A stretch of 64,000 nucleotides of DNA from Anthonomus grandis grandis (GCF_022605725.1 NC_065551.1:18476001-18540000), one strand, 5' to 3'. Positions 1 to 14,700 are shown, counted from the first letter of the stretch. A program made the numbers and translations. The notes: generated from the letters alone by a model not told the origin.

Positions 1-1420
1 GATTAAAGCTGAGAAAGAAATACAATAGGCTGGAAGAAAATACTTTGGAAAACAACGCCAATCTAAAAAGTGAGCTTGAGAAAAGGCTAAAAGACAATTC
101 TGTTTTTAGCAGTAAGAAGAAAAGATTTTACAGGATAAGAAGAATTTCTTTCACTGATGGAAAACAGGATCTAGAAAGTTCAAAACAGAATCGCAATTTT
201 GGACGTCAACACTTTCGATAAGCTCTCCTATAGACCTTCAGCAATATGCATAATATAGTAATGCACCTTAAACCACTTAAATTCGATGATATTACACCAT
301 GGAGTGCTTATCAGCGTCAGTTTAGAGTAGCTGCAAAAGCAAATGAAGTGCAAAAAGTCTGTGGTCATCCCGTAAGGCACTTAGAGATGCATTATGGTCA
401 AACCTAGAACATGTCTACCACACGCAGTTGAAAAATTGATGCCAAAAGTCAGAGTTTGGAGCTAATATTGCATATTTGGTTCGACTGGTGTATTCAAATG
501 TCCCAGAAAGAATCATGGAACGTTAAGCAGTTCAAGTATTCCCGGATGGGCTTCGCTATAATAAAATGAGATAATACTTACTATTAGCACATCCACCTAA
601 GTAAGTAGATGCACTAACACGGGCTCTTGAATTCGATGCTGCAAAAAACCCGAACTAGGGCCGTGAATCCAAGGGAAGTAGGACGCAGCTGCCAGGATCG
701 AAAGGGTGCATACAGGAAGTGTGGTAAAGCAGGATCATCATCGTCGATGATACTTGGTAAAATGAAGATCTTCCAAAAGTCCAAGAGGAAGATCCTAATA
801 TTCAGATAGTCCTACCGTGAATAAAGAAAGAGAAGAAGGCAACTTTGAAAGAAGTTTTTTTTGGAAGATGAACTTTTGCAGCAAAAAATAGTTGACCACA
901 AAATCAGATAGGAAACAAGAAAATCGTTATACCGAAATGTTGGATTTTGAAGTTGATAAAGGATGGTATCATGGAGGACATCTTGGAGTAAAAAAAACTC
1001 TGGTAAAATTGAGAAAAATGTTTTACTGGTTCAATAGCCAAGCAGACATAAGGAACTGATGTAGGAAATGCGTTGTATGTGCAGCAAGTAATGCGCAGCA
1101 GAGGAAGCAGAATGCTTTAATGCGTCGGTACAACGTAAGCAGTCTCTTTGAAAGGTCTCTTTATTGCCGGTCGGTTTTCCAAATCAGAATCAGGTATAAG
1201 AACATCGTTGTTCTAAAGGACTACTTGCATTGCATTTAGTATACAAAATAATCAGATATAAGGATCACCGATGAAAAGACAGGTAAAAATGTTCTACCTG
1301 GTATTAAAGAGTCATTAAATCAGAAGTCAACATATACCGACGTCTGGGATACTTTGTGTCCTCTAAAGGAAAAGTTACTTTTCGAAGATCTAAGAAGCCA
1401 AGCAATTCCCAAATTCTCAT
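1..1420 (+). mobile_element. decayed Gypsy-type LTR retrotransposon (gag and integrase pieces)
   Basis: Broken frames show retroviral-type gag and pol remains. Around 255-350 the reading LKPLKFDDITPWSAYQRQF followed by VAAKANEVQK matches insect Gypsy gag. Around 595-745 are ALEFDAAKNPN and YRKCGKAG, the latter a zinc-knuckle remnant. At 970-1110 the integrase zinc-binding domain is clear: HGGHLGVKKTLVKLRKMFYW then CRKCVVCAASN, with an in-frame TGA at 1057 just before the first Cys. Part of the integrase core follows (GRFSKSESG, FSIQNNQI-like). Protease, reverse transcriptase and RNase H are absent, so the middle has been deleted. No long terminal repeat was found; the element may extend left of the window. 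It lies in the 3' region of the acyltransferase gene, in the opposite orientation. Confidence 0.65.
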
Positions 1421-1795
1421 GCGGATTCGAATTTAGTGAATCCGCATGCGTGTATGCGGATGTAATTTAGTGCACACCATCTCAAGTGCTCTCATTGCAG
1501 TGCCTCAATTGCAGAAACGCATACGAGGGCCTAGGTTAGTGAGCTACAAAGCTTGGACTGGTTGCAGATGAAATGGATACAAACCAAAGTTATGCAATGT
1601 TTTGATATTTTGCAAACACTAGTTGAGTGTGGGCGTCCAGCACGACCCGGTATTTCATTTTTGGAAGCTGCTAATGAACGTATGAGAGAAGCATTTAGAA
1701 ATGACCCTGTTGCCCTCAGGTATTCTTCGAATTGGTTACCGGCAGCGGTATTTAACCACTGCTGCTCTACCACTTCCGTTACAATATCCGTATAA

Positions 1796-2600
1796 TGGCA
1801 TCATTTCTGCGTATTCGTCATTTAAAAAACAAGGATGATACTAATTTGTGCAAATTTCTGTCAAACTGATGCAACTAGTATTACAGAATAATAAACAAAA
1901 GAAGGATCCATGACACTCGGCTTACTTCATATTAATAGAATGTCACACTAGAGATAATTATTATTATATCATTGTAGTTTTCGGCACAATAAAACTTTAA
2001 ATTAAAAAAATCATATATTGGTAAGCATTTGCGGACCCTTTTGTATTTTTTGTTGTTCCTTAGAAATTTTCGACTCGAATTTACCTAAAGAAATATGATT
2101 GATTTTTTAAAAAATTTATGTATCCTAAAGATAATCCAAATAAATGACCAAAACGTTGATACTAATAATAATAATAATAACAATACTAATAATATTATTA
2201 ATCCACTTTTAACTGGTTTAAAAAAATAAATTTAATAAATATAAATTTATCATAAAATTAGTCGATAGTATAAGAAAACTTTATTTTCTTTTACCGCCCT
2301 TATAATATTAAAAAAAATTTGCTTTTATATTTTATTTCACCCCAAATGTAACTCACGCCGGTATGACTTTTAGGAATATTAAAACAATAAATTTAATAAT
2401 AGAAAAAAATAAAAGTCATAAACAGAGAAAAATTGAAAATACACCTATTATATACATCTATATATAGTAAATAAGTTAGTTATGCCTTTTTTATTATGTT
2501 TTTCAATTTTTCAACATTTTAATGTCCCGATGATGGTGAAAACGTCGTTATTATTAATGTTTTTTTAACTTCTATAAGCTCTAGATCAACCTCTACAAGT
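1796..2600. other. AT-rich intron sequence with simple repeats
   Basis: No coding sequence was seen. There is an imperfect AAT run near 2160-2200. At 2524-2545 a CCGATGATGG...AAACG string weakly resembles the hammerhead-like motif described at 62.2 kb. Confidence 0.5.
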
Positions 2601-2629
2601 TAATAAAAAAAAAGTATTTTAAAATTTAC

Positions 2630-2772
2630 TGATGAAAAATCCGAAAAGTATCCATGCATTTTGGCAGCACCGCTCATCATGTATTGCATTCCCATATGCA
2701 GCAAATACATTCCATAACTAATTTTCCCAAATACTCTGAATACATGAAGAGATAATACGTAATTAATTGGAC
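2630..2772 (-). CDS. NRF6-type acyltransferase exon 12 (penultimate)
   Basis: The acceptor TGTTTTAG|GT completes the Gly that begins GPINYVLSLHVFRVFGKISY. The stretch GMYLLHMGMQYMM follows, corresponding to the last conserved transmembrane block of the family. The donor TCA|GTAAAT ends the exon in phase 0 after FSDFSS. The final hydrophobic exon with the 'FExP' motif was not found in 1-2629 and is presumed to lie further left. Confidence 0.85.
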
Positions 2773-5700
2773 CTAAAACAAAAATAATGTTTTTCTTTAT
2801 TAGAACATTCGCTGGCAATAAATTGAATCCTTATCAGTAAATGCGTCCAAAACGTATTTATCAACAATATCAATGTGTGTATAATAATTACTGAACACGT
2901 AAATGCAAATAGCAGCAGATGGCGTCAAAATATTAAATATCAATCATTTATAAATTACGAATTTATTCTACATATTAAGCTATACACTATAATTACCACC
3001 ATAACCATTAATACATGCCCACACCATCCATACTATACCAAGTGTCCATGTGGTTCTAGATATTGCCAGATATATGGACGATTCTATCCTATTATAGTCG
3101 TGTTCTTCCAGAAAAAAAACATGACAACCTATAAACAACCGGATAAAAACATTAAAAGTGGAATTTTTTAATTTTTTTTACCGACTAGTGACGCAAGCAT
3201 AGTTGCTATGCAAACCATCCATCCAGCTACAGCTACGCTTGTCGCTAATTTTATGTGGGTACCTTTTTGTTTGAAAACTACTAAGCCAAAGCCCAAACCT
3301 ATTATGTAAGTTGAAGCTCGTACGTGAGGAGTTATGTAGTGATGTTGAAAGTATTTGGTTGAGAAAAGTTGATTTCTAAAAGGCAATGTCACTTTAAACC
3401 TTTATAGTATACATTTGTATAAAATCGCTAATGATGTTCATTGTTTTGTTGAGGGTTTTCTTTAAAGCCAAATTAACAATACATTAATAGATGTTTCTAT
3501 AATAAAAACATAACAAAAATATCCATATAACTGGAATTATCCTACATATTATTCAGTGACCGCCTAAAGTTCCGCATAAATTGGATAGAATTTAGAGACA
3601 TGATTTTTTTGAGAAAACGCTCGGAATCGTCGATTTTTATTTTAAGTTGCGCATTATTTCACATAAATTTTTGTGTACAGGGTGGAACAAAAAAAAAGAT
3701 ATGACGTCATCGGTCATGAATTGAAATCATTGAAATCATGATAAATGGAATTCTATATATTTTTTATCGCATTTATGAAATATAGGCGAAATACCAAGCA
3801 AGTTTCGTATAACACACCTAATCATAAAATTCAACTCTTTACATTTAACCAACAAGAAAGCAAGTAAGTACATCTATTTACAAATTAAGATAAAATGGAG
3901 GATAATATGTTATAAACTGTGAAAACATTAATGTATCAAGTATTCAAACTGATCTCCATTTACGTCTTGGCGGAAAGCAAGACGGTTTACAAATCCATGT
4001 AAAACACTATCAATTATTTCGGGTGATATACGTCTAATTTCATATCTAATTCTATTTTTCAAATCTTCTACGTTGTTTGGCTTCTCAATATAAACTTTAT
4101 TTTACAGGTACCCCCATAGAAAATAATCGCAGGGATTTAGGTCTGGTAAATTGGCCCTCTTCGTCCTATCCAACTTCCTAGGAATACTGTATCCAAGTAA
4201 ATACGGACATTTCGAAAGAAATGTATCTGTCAGGACAGCAGGGTCTTGTTCGTCTGGGTATAGGGCAGCCAAAGCAGGGATAAGATCTTCTTGAAGAAAA
4301 TTTAAATCGCGTTGTCCTGCTAAGTTTTCTTCGAAAAAGTATGGTCCTATTACTTTATTTTCCATAATACCAGCACAAACATTAATAGATTTACGGTACT
4401 GTGTATGAGCCTCAGTTGCCCAGTGTTGATTTGACACTGACCAGTACCGACAATTTTGCTGATTTACGACACCGTTTAAACAAAAAGTTGCTTCATCCGA
4501 AAACAAAACTCGTAACACAAACTGACGGTTATTGTTGCAAATGTTCATCATTTGCTCGTAAAATTGGTTTCTTCGATCAGGAACCTCCTCATTTAATTCG
4601 TGTATTAGTCTAATTTTATAAGGGTGGTATTCATTTCCTTTTAAAATGCGTCTTACTTGACGTTCCGGCTATATTATTATCAACTGAAATTTGTGAAGTT
4701 GCATTGTTTGAATTTTCTTCGACGGAGAGCAGAACGTTTAATTTTGTTTCTTCAAAAATTTTTGGACGACCTGATCTTGGCAAATCCCTAACATTACCTA
4801 AAGTTATGAATTTGTGCTCTATTCTACTAACTGTTGACTGAGAAATAGGATGGTTTGGGTAGTTGGCATTAAACAGTTCACTTACTTCTTTTTGCGTGCG
4901 CACTCGATCCCCGTACCCTAGCATCATCAAAATTTCAATTCGTTGTGTTTCCGTTAATTAAGCCATAATTTATTCAGATAAAAACTCTTAATTTTCGAAC
5001 TGACAGTGACATTCGAAAATGGAGATTCTTCATAAATGCAACCATGGAAATAGAAACAATTGGCAGTATTTATAACATTATTTTTATCCTCGAATTTACC
5101 TTAATTTGTAAATAGACGTACTGATTTGTTTTCTTGCTAGTTAAATATAAATATTTCGGAAACAGTTGAGTTTTGAGATAAGGTGTGTTTTATAAAACTT
5201 GCTTAAAATTTCGGCTATATTTTATAAATGCATTGAAAAATATAGCATTCCATTTAAAAAAAATACCGATGACGTCATATCTTTTTTTTGTTCCAATTTG
5301 TATACAAAAATTTATGTGAAATAATGCGCAACTTAAAATAAAAATCGACGGGTCCGAGCGTTTTCACAAAAAATCATGTCTCTAATTTTTCTCGAATTTA
5401 TGCGGAACTTTAGGCGGTCACTGTATAAATAAAACAAAATCTGAATATACCAGTAACATATTACAAATAGTCAGAGAGCTGTCGTTTAAATACACCTTTA
5501 TTCAAATAACAATCAAGCTTGTCAGCATTCTGATGGTGCATTAATATTTATCCTTCCTGTTAACTAAAGTCAAAAACTCAACGGTGCAATAAATTACAGA
5601 ACATGTCCAGATCCCTATGTGTACGACGGGTCTGGAGAGTTGTAATCTTGAGAGATTCCCCTACTTGATGATAGTTAATATAATCTATAGCCCAATGTTC

Positions 5701-8700
5701 ATTAAACAAAATATAACGCAAAAACTAATGCTGCACTGTGGTTGGAATAGGAATATTGTACCAGGGCTTCCAAACACATGATCAAGGTGTGTGAATAATC
5801 AAGGAGTGGGCGCACAAGAAAGTAGAAGAATAATTTAATGGATGTAATATTAAAGAAATCTTTTGTACAATAAAACCCAAGATTTAAATAGACCTTGTGA
5901 TAGTGGAGGATATGTGAAGTACGTATGACAACTGACAATCAAGTAAAACTCCCAAGTTTTCAATTTGGGACACCCTAACCAAAGGACACTCATTTATGTT
6001 TTAGACATGGTCAATAGAATTTGTACTTATTTATTTCTACGACTAATGACAATGATCAAATGATCCTTCTTGACTACGACAGTTTGATCACATCATTGAA
6101 TCAAGCTCGACCGTAACTTAACGCAATCATTTGTTGCGTGAACCATCACAGACAACTTCAGATCATCTGCAACCATAAGAAAACTTGTGTGAAGAAAACA
6201 AGATAAGATATTAGTAACATAACTACTAAAGAATAATGACCCAAGATGAGAGCCCTGTGGTACTTCAGAAGGTACCTTGATCTTCACCGAATGAAAATCA
6301 ATTAGTCGTACCATCTATGTTCTACCTCTACTAATAGTCTTCAACTGGTTTATTAAAATTACATGGTTAACTCAACAAAATGCTTTCGAGAAATCTGGAT
6401 AAAGGGCGTATGCATGGCAACCTTCTTCCAATGAGGGCAGTAAGAAAATATTAAAGGTAAGTAAGTGCAGTTCAGTTGAATGTTACGGAAGAAATCCAAA
6501 CTATTGGTCCATAACACAGCCCCTTAAACTGGTTGAGCGAAAATCACAGACTAGGCTCTCAAATACTTTTGAGAAATTCTTTGAAGAGTTTTATCAGAGG
6601 GGTCATAGCCTTTATCCGTATATATCAATAAAAATAATTCTACAAATAGATTAATAAATGTTCTTCCCTAAACAGCCCGAATTTCATTATAAAACACCTA
6701 GGAGGAAAGCCAAAAACCCGTTTGTTTTGTGTTTACATATTTCCAAAAAAATTTAACATAATCTCTGAGTGAAGACCAAGTCTTCAGTTAAATAATTTAG
6801 GTAGTATTCTTTTTTCAATGTCTTACAATCTGCTCTAGGCTTAGAAAATTGCTCATAATCACTAAACAAGCTAGTAACTTCTATACGTTTTTTTATTACT
6901 AATTGTTTCCTTCAGTTCCTGTAAGAAACATATGAGAAATTTCTTTGCGGAGTATTTTTTTAAAGGAACAAAACAGTCCACTGTTAAATAAATAATATCA
7001 TAAAACAAATTAACCATGCATCCAGTAGCTTATCCATCAAATATGGGGTATCAGTATTTGGGATACACCAAAATTAGTGTCTCAAATAAACTGAGAATAA
7101 AAATCACCAATAGCCAAAAAGAAACTCCTATAATATCCACCACACTTTAAACCGCTATTATAAAGAAGCTTCTGTCCGTCCAACCTCAGCTTCACTATCC
7201 TGTAGGAATATCAGATCCAAAATAGAGTCGCTCTCATCTACAATTGCATTTGCTGGGTAAAGATTATGATATGAGCACATAAACAACAGTACCAGTATCG
7301 ACTGTACCTCAGATAATGCTCTAAGTAATTACTCAATTACTGATGCTCTAACCCAGCCCAGAAGCACAATTCCTCTTGGACCATTGACTATTTGGGAGAT
7401 TAAAATTACCCGAAACACAAAGCTGACATTCAGGATACTAGTCATTTACTAGACTTAAGATATTTTTTCAAGTTACTTCACTTCTAGGGGAAGGGGTAAC
7501 TAAAAATAAACTGATTTTCTATTAGTACAAATAAATTTTCAATGCTTTTACTTGATAAAGGCAAAAGGCTACCAGTAGATTTCTTTCGCAGCGCTATAAG
7601 TATACCTTCTCCTCTGCAGAATTCATTGGTTTCCTCAGATCTGTCCATACGATATATGTTATAGTCTACTAATTAGAGTTCAGAGTCAGTTCAGAGAAAA
7701 ATTGGAGGATAAGCATGTTTCCTAAAATACCACAACGTCGTACTGGGAATAAGAGACACTCTTAAAGAATAGTTGAAAACCCAGACCACCAACATTCTCA
7801 AAGTACACAAACAGCTCCGACGCAGACGTTAGCAGATTCACAGTAGGATAAATAATTTTTTTAATATTATTGTAGAAACACTATTAACTTATTTTTAGGA
7901 GAGGTCTTTCGTTGTTTCATTTTGTTACCCTTGCTTTAAGTATCTTTTCAAATTAATAAGTTCAATCCGTTGTTCTAATGCTAAAGTGACTCCATAAATA
8001 CTTTGAAATGAAGTTTATTAATCATAAGTAAACAAACTTTGATAATCACTGCTGAGTCAAAATTAGATCGCATTCAAGCAAACTTTGATTTACAATAAGA
8101 AGATAACTTTGCATATAACTTACACAAAATGTGCTATAGCAACCCATAAAAACAAACTATACAAAAAAGGTATTTAAACAAAAAACCGATTTAATTAAAT
8201 GTTGAAAATCGCTCTCTTAACCCTGCGTTAGTGCGGTGAGTAAATGTAACGCAAGCAGTGCGGTGGGGTTTGTGTAACCCCCAAAGATAATATAGGGTTT
8301 TTATTAAAAAAAAAGTTTTATTTGAACTACTTTATTCAATAGTAATTATTTAAACTAATAATAGAAAAAATATGCATTTATTAATAAAAACTAAAGTAAC
8401 CCAAAAATTATTTTTTATGAAATAAAAAATACTTGAACTTTACCAAAGAATTTAAAAAAAAAATTGAAAACAACAATTATTTTTATTCATTTTGATAATG
8501 AGCCATGCATGTATCACATACAGGTACTAAATGGTCTAAGAATATATATTTTTCACAATTTTGACACTAATATTTAGTTTTACGGTCACGTGATCTTGGG
8601 CATTCCTGGCAACGCCGTTGTGTACCCTCTTTGAAACGTTTTGGTGTATTTGATGGTTGCTCAGTATTTTACAGCCTAGCTGCTTTTTGTCTTAACTCTC

Positions 8701-11700
8701 TCGGTATTCTAGAGCTCGATGCCCTATCCTGAACAGCATCAGATATTAAGGCCAAAACTAATTTCTTTAAAAATTCCCGCCTTTTTATATTTTCTTTTGC
8801 ATTGAAATAATATATTATTCGTGCATTTATTCCAGCAACATCTAGTAACCTGAAAAAGATCGTCAACGGCCATCTTCTACTGTTTCTTGAAGTACTGTAT
8901 GTTGCACATAGTTGATCAACAGTATCTACCCCACTTTTAGTGCTGTTGTAGAACGTGATAATTTCAGGTTTTGCTTTTTCGCCGGTTTCTATATTTATTT
9001 TAGCATTGTGCTAAACATTATCACATTTTTTCCTTTTTTAGACGTATAAGATACTACTATTATTCTTTCTTGAAAACCAAATATTGAGGAGTTTTCTTTG
9101 CGATTCTTGACGTTTGATATATTTGGAGGAAGTTCCCGTTTGTTTTTCCTAACCGTTCCAACTAACGTTCCAACTACCGTCAAATTGTGTTGACTTATCA
9201 AATCTAAAGCTAGCGGATAATTCATAAACCAATTGTCTATGGTAACATTTCTGCCTGTTCCAGAAATAGGCGTAGTAAGTGTTTTGACAACTTCGTCTGG
9301 AGAGTTATTTATTTTGTACGGACCTTCCGGTTGTTTACCTGTATATACCTCCATTTTTGAAACGTAAAATGTCTTGCTATCTGCCATCGCAAAAATTTTG
9401 ATCCCATACTTGGATGGTTTGTTAGGAAGATATTGCCTAAAAGGGCATCGTCCTCTAAAGGCTGACAGCATTTCGTCTATGGTCACAAACTCCCAAGGGG
9501 TGTAATTATTTTTACAATTACCCACGAATATTTCAAAAAAACACCGCATGGCTGCAAACTTGTCGAAAATCTTTCTTGCTTCCCGAGTATTCAGATCATC
9601 AAACCTTAGGCAGGTCAGTAAAAACCCAAATCGTTGAAGGCTCATTGTGGCACGAAAAATTTCAATACCTGTGCCATCAGTCTGCCACAAATCCTCAAGA
9701 TTTTGTCGATTGGCCTTGAAAAGGCCTGCTAAGTATAATAATCCCAAAAGACTTTTTATTTCACCCAAGGTAGTGTCTTTGGTTTGACACGGTTCTTTTA
9801 ATTTTCCTTTTTGTTTTTGAATATATATATTTGAACATGAGACTAAGATGTCGAGAAGCTCAGTTGTAAAATAGCAATACCAGCACTCTAATTCTGACTT
9901 TGCATTTTTCGCGTCACCTTTAGGGCCAGGAAAATGCGTCACTAAGTTATGACTTCTTGTACGCACATTAATATTTGGAACATCTGAAAGCCATATTGTT
10001 CTACCGTCTTTTCCTATAAAGTATTTTTTTGACGTACTTGTAGAAGGTTAGTCTTCTAATTCTTCATTCGCCACTGTATCGTCTTTCTCATTGGCACTTT
10101 GCTCGCTATCTGTAAGGTGTTCTGATTCTTCTAAATAATCTTCATCATCTCGATCATCAGAGTCGCTGTCTCCTAATGATCCTTCATTAATTTGATCTGC
10201 GTTTTCTTTATTTAGCTCAGCGTGAATCTCATCCATGTATTTCTGTAACAATTCCTGCTCTTTCTCATAGGATTTACTACACATTTTGTTTGGTTTCTAA
10301 AAAAGTAATAACTAATTATAAATATATAATACTATATGACTACAAATAAAGTTTTACCTGCTCAAAAATCAACAAAAGATAAATAACTGCACAGTATAAA
10401 AAAAAAATCGCAATTGGTGCGGTGGGGTTTATGGAACCTCAGCCCAATAAAAATTGTTTTGACACGATGACTGGCTGCGATCGAATTGATTTCGCGGGCT
10501 TAGTAGACAGGTCATCTGACGAGCAAAGGGTACCTACAGCATTGCCGGTTAATACTGAATATCTTTAAAATCCTCGCTATGTATATATATACCTGGGTTT
10601 ACCACACCCCACCGCACTAACGCCGGGTTAAACGGTTTGAAAATGTGCCAAATTGTAGTTGCATAAAAAGCATTTGCTACAATTTTTGACATATCGGAAG
10701 TAATTCATTCACATTCTGCGCTAATTCTGTCTTGTAAAACATTATAATTTTTCTCCTGCTTTGTAGCATAAACTTTTTTTCTTAAATGCGCCCAGAGAAA
10801 ATAGTCTAGGGTTGTCAGATCAGGACTTCTTGCTGGCTATTCAATTTTACCTGTTCTTGATCTTTTTCTTCCAACGATTTGAAAAAGGCATATCTTAGAA
10901 TCTTCTTACATTAACTCCAAAATGAGGTATCTTGTTGAAACCAAATATCTTCTTATTTGTGTTTGACGATTATATTTTTACTGATTTTTATCTGACCAAT
11001 ATCTGCAATTATGTCGATCTACTGTGCCATTTAGCATAAAGGTCAATTCATTAAAAAAAACAATGTTTTTTAAAAATCCATTTTCCTCGCACATCATGAT
11101 ATTCTAGAGATTCTAAGCGGCAGTCAAAATTATCTTTAAATAATTTCTGTACTAGGGTGATTATATAATGATTAAATTAAAAGGATAAAAGATTAAAAGG
11201 ATAAAAGGATATTCAGTAAGCGTCGGATTGGTTAGCAACTTAGCATAATGATAAATTAGGATCTTAAACTGTTGTAATATTTCTAGGCTTTTTTGGTCAT
11301 ACACCACTGGGGCACATCACAATAATCTCAAACTAAATCATCAAACCACATTATTTAAACGTATAAAAAAGCACCAAAAATATATGTAATAAGTTTGAAA
11401 ATCTTAGTGTATCAAACTTTATTACAAAATTAAATTGCTTTTTACCAGATAAATAATAATATCAAATAGTTGTTAAAGAAAAGTTGCAAATTATGTTGGA
11501 CACCAAAATACTATCATTACAATAGATGGTAATCCCAATCTTAGTGTTCTTTTTCAGGTGTTCTTTTTAATTATTATTATGATTATCAGCTATTTTAATC
11601 TGAATTGTATTAAATCTAAATTCCAAGTTATTTGGAACGTAAAATGCAAATGCCACACCTTTTTTAGCAAGTCTTCGGTAACATTTAGTTAGATTTCGTC

Positions 11701-14700
11701 ACCCTGTATATTTTTTCAATTTCTTTTTTCCTTCACAACGTTGTTTTATTTTTAATTTTCTTCATAATTATTATTGTTTTGAATCTAGTAACTTATGAAA
11801 AATATGCTGCGTAATCTAAAATGTGCTCAGCGAAATGCATGAGACCAAACATTTTAAACATGGCCTTCCTGCTCGTTGACGGTCTTTGCAACTTCCAATT
11901 TGTTCCAGTCTTAATTGTTTTTATTACTGTAGATTTCAAATTTGATATGTGGTCTTGAAATATTATATTGAAAAGGTCTTGAGTTTCTTGGTCAGATTGC
12001 TCGTGATATATCCGAATCCCCGTATCATAAGAAGTGTGATTCTTTCTGTTTCAGAAAGTGACATACTTAATAAAATATAATTAAAATTAATTTAATTGAT
12101 CAATAAGATAATTATAAGTAATCTGACATTTACAGATGTCATAAATAAGCAAATAGTAATGAAATTACCTTAATAGGTAAAAACGTTTAAAAATTAATTA
12201 ATAACATTTTTATTGATAATGTACTTTTAACTATCCTATCTTTTAAGTTGGTGGAGTAAGATGTGTATGAAGTTGTGTTAAAATTTTGTATAATTTGAAA
12301 ATGCATAAGAATATATATCATTCAAAGTTATTATATGCAAAGTTATTTTCCTAATGTAGATCTGAAAGAGATCTATAATTTTTATTTGGAATTATTACGA
12401 GTGTTCGGGACTTTTTTAGCACACGGTATAGTATAAGGTAGAATCTGGGAACAGACCCCCACTACTGTCATGCACGATCTACTTACGACAAAACTGGCAG
12501 TCCTTCAGACTTAAAATCATTTTCATTCATTATACAAAATTCAAGTTACAAGAACATCATGTTTCGTTCACTAAATCATGAAATCAACAGCAGCGACTTT
12601 TTTAAACTAAAATACGGAAAACCTCAAATTCATCCATTTTTCTACAAGACAGTCGAGTACGACAACTTAACCGAGGAACGACTAAAAGATATCTTGTTAA
12701 GTGTCGAATTTGAAATCGAACGACTCGAAGATATCCAGGACATTTTGGACAAAAAACACGTCTGCAAAGCCCTAGAGTTCATCAAAGACAAACTGATCTT
12801 AACCATACACATGCGGAAATTTCTTCCTTGTTTGTATGAAATGATGGATCTACCGCGATTCCGAAATTCCAAATTGCCACGATGGATTGTTGAGAATGAC
12901 CGGCTATGGAGGAGGCATATGCTTCATATGTATCCCCATAGTTACTTTATGGGGTATAGTAATACATCAAAGTGTTTCTCTATGAAGAATTATAAGAAAA
13001 ATGACCACAACGGTGATTTTAAACATGACAGTTGCCCTCATAAATATGTTTTGTGCAAATTATAAAGACTATAAGATGGATAAAGCTTGTAATAGTAAGA
13101 TCTTGTTGTTAGTGATTTTTGCACAAGGTTTTTTATAATAAATGTTAAAAAGATATAGTTGATTTGTTTTGTTTGTTGCTAGTGATTTTCCATTAGAATG
13201 AAGGTATGTATTAGAAAATAATCATTCTTGGGAATAAAACGTCACTAAAATGAACATTTTAACTGTGAGAGTTAATTGATTATTAATAATAAGAACGCAA
13301 AATGATCAATGTAATTTTTAGAACTAACTTATTTTTATGGTTTTTTTTTTTGGGGTCGGTGGAGAAATTCTTTATGAACACTGGTTACGCGGCGCCGCCC
13401 CCAGTAGTGTGGGACTCAGTGTCGAGTCTGTTTCGTCCTATACCCACTAAAACTCCACCGCTGAGTGGTGCCTTGTGGCTCCCTACACTGCGGTCTGCTA
13501 AGAAGCAGTCCTATTGTGTCCCATATGTTTAGTCCCACAGGTTCAATTCTGTAACCTCAAGGAAGTCCAGGATTGTGCCCAGTGGTAGATTTCTTATACC
13601 CTCTGGTGAGGGTTTCTCTTCCCCCAGGAATGTTGCCCTGGTTTGATTAAATGCTTCACAGAAGCACAGTATGTGAAGAGTTGTTTCGTCCTCCTCATTG
13701 CATCCCCTACATAGCGAGGTAACTGATTTCCCTAGCGTATGCAGGTGTTTCCTGCTGGGTGCATGGCCTGTCAACAGCCCCGCGACCCTTCGGAGTTGTT
13801 GTCGGGAGAGGCCCAGTATGTTCTCACCCTTCTTGAAGGGTGAGAAAATATTGGAGAGGTATTTTTATGGTTAAAGGACATTTTAATAGGCAAGTTCTTA
13901 ATGTCTTGAAGACATTTTAAACATGTCATTTAACTTCAGACTTTTTTTTTAATTTATTATATACAGCATTTCAAAAATAAAATTATTACGTTTTAGGCTT
14001 TTAAAGTAGGTGTTTACGTTTTCTAGGTAACTAAACTAATTATCCATTTTATATTGGATATTTTACTCATTTTTTATGTTTATTTTAGAAATGTTAATTT
14101 AATTTCAGATATTTTAATATTCCTATTTTCAAATACTTTTAAAATTAATTTCTAATTTCATTGAGTCATGCTATTCAGAAATTTAAAAAGAAATTACTTT
14201 TAAGATCTTTTTTATATCTTCCCATGCATTTAAAGAATCATTCATTTGACTAAAATAATGTAAATATGCGGATTGCATATAAAAAAAATAAATGAGAAGT
14301 TCTTACGTCACAGGTACTCCTCCATTATATTTATTTATCCATGCCAAATAAAAGCTTATAGACACCGATACCAAATAAAATCCAATAAAATTCACATACC
14401 CAAGAACGTCATTATTTAACAATGGCACCAAAATAAGAGGGGATAAAAAGTAATATTGCATGTCACACGTCAAGTACCAAGCTTGGGTTAAGCACTAAAA
14501 TCCAAAAAAAAATACTAATGAAATAAAAAAAGTACTTTGATGCTTACAAGTGGATAAGGATGTACGTAGTTCTGGATATGCATGATGGTTGCCCACCAGT
14601 ACTCTTGGCAAGGCTTCTGAATTACTTCTAACATATCATTCCATAGGGGTCCAGAACCAAAGTGGTGCATTAAGGTACAGTACCTAAGATAAATATATTT

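Larger units (their letters stand above)
3554..5423 (-). mobile_element. mariner-like DNA transposon with long inverted repeats
   Basis: The element is bounded by CAGTGACCGCC at 3554 and GGCGGTCACTG at 5423. The right side is followed by TA and the left has TT, probably a mutated TA target. The terminal inverted repeats extend about 170 bases with scattered mismatches, including a shared GATATGACGTCAT / ATGACGTCATATC block. One transposase gene on the minus strand fills the middle. It sits in intron 9 of the acyltransferase gene, between exon 10 and the LINE to its right. Confidence 0.9.

Noticed and set aside
1531..1795. Open frames of about 80 codons on both strands next to the Gypsy remnant
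   Set aside because: No recognisable motif on either strand, no splice context, and the two frames cannot both be real. Could be Gypsy-derived, but I cannot show it.
2875..3171. 98-codon plus-strand ORF
   Set aside because: It is the antisense shadow of acyltransferase exon 11 and its flanking introns.
11699..11710. CACCCTGTA string resembling a mariner right end
   Set aside because: No matching left end was found nearby, so no element could be defined.
12642..12872. 76-codon minus-strand ORF
   Set aside because: Antisense shadow of the 168-aa nested ORF.
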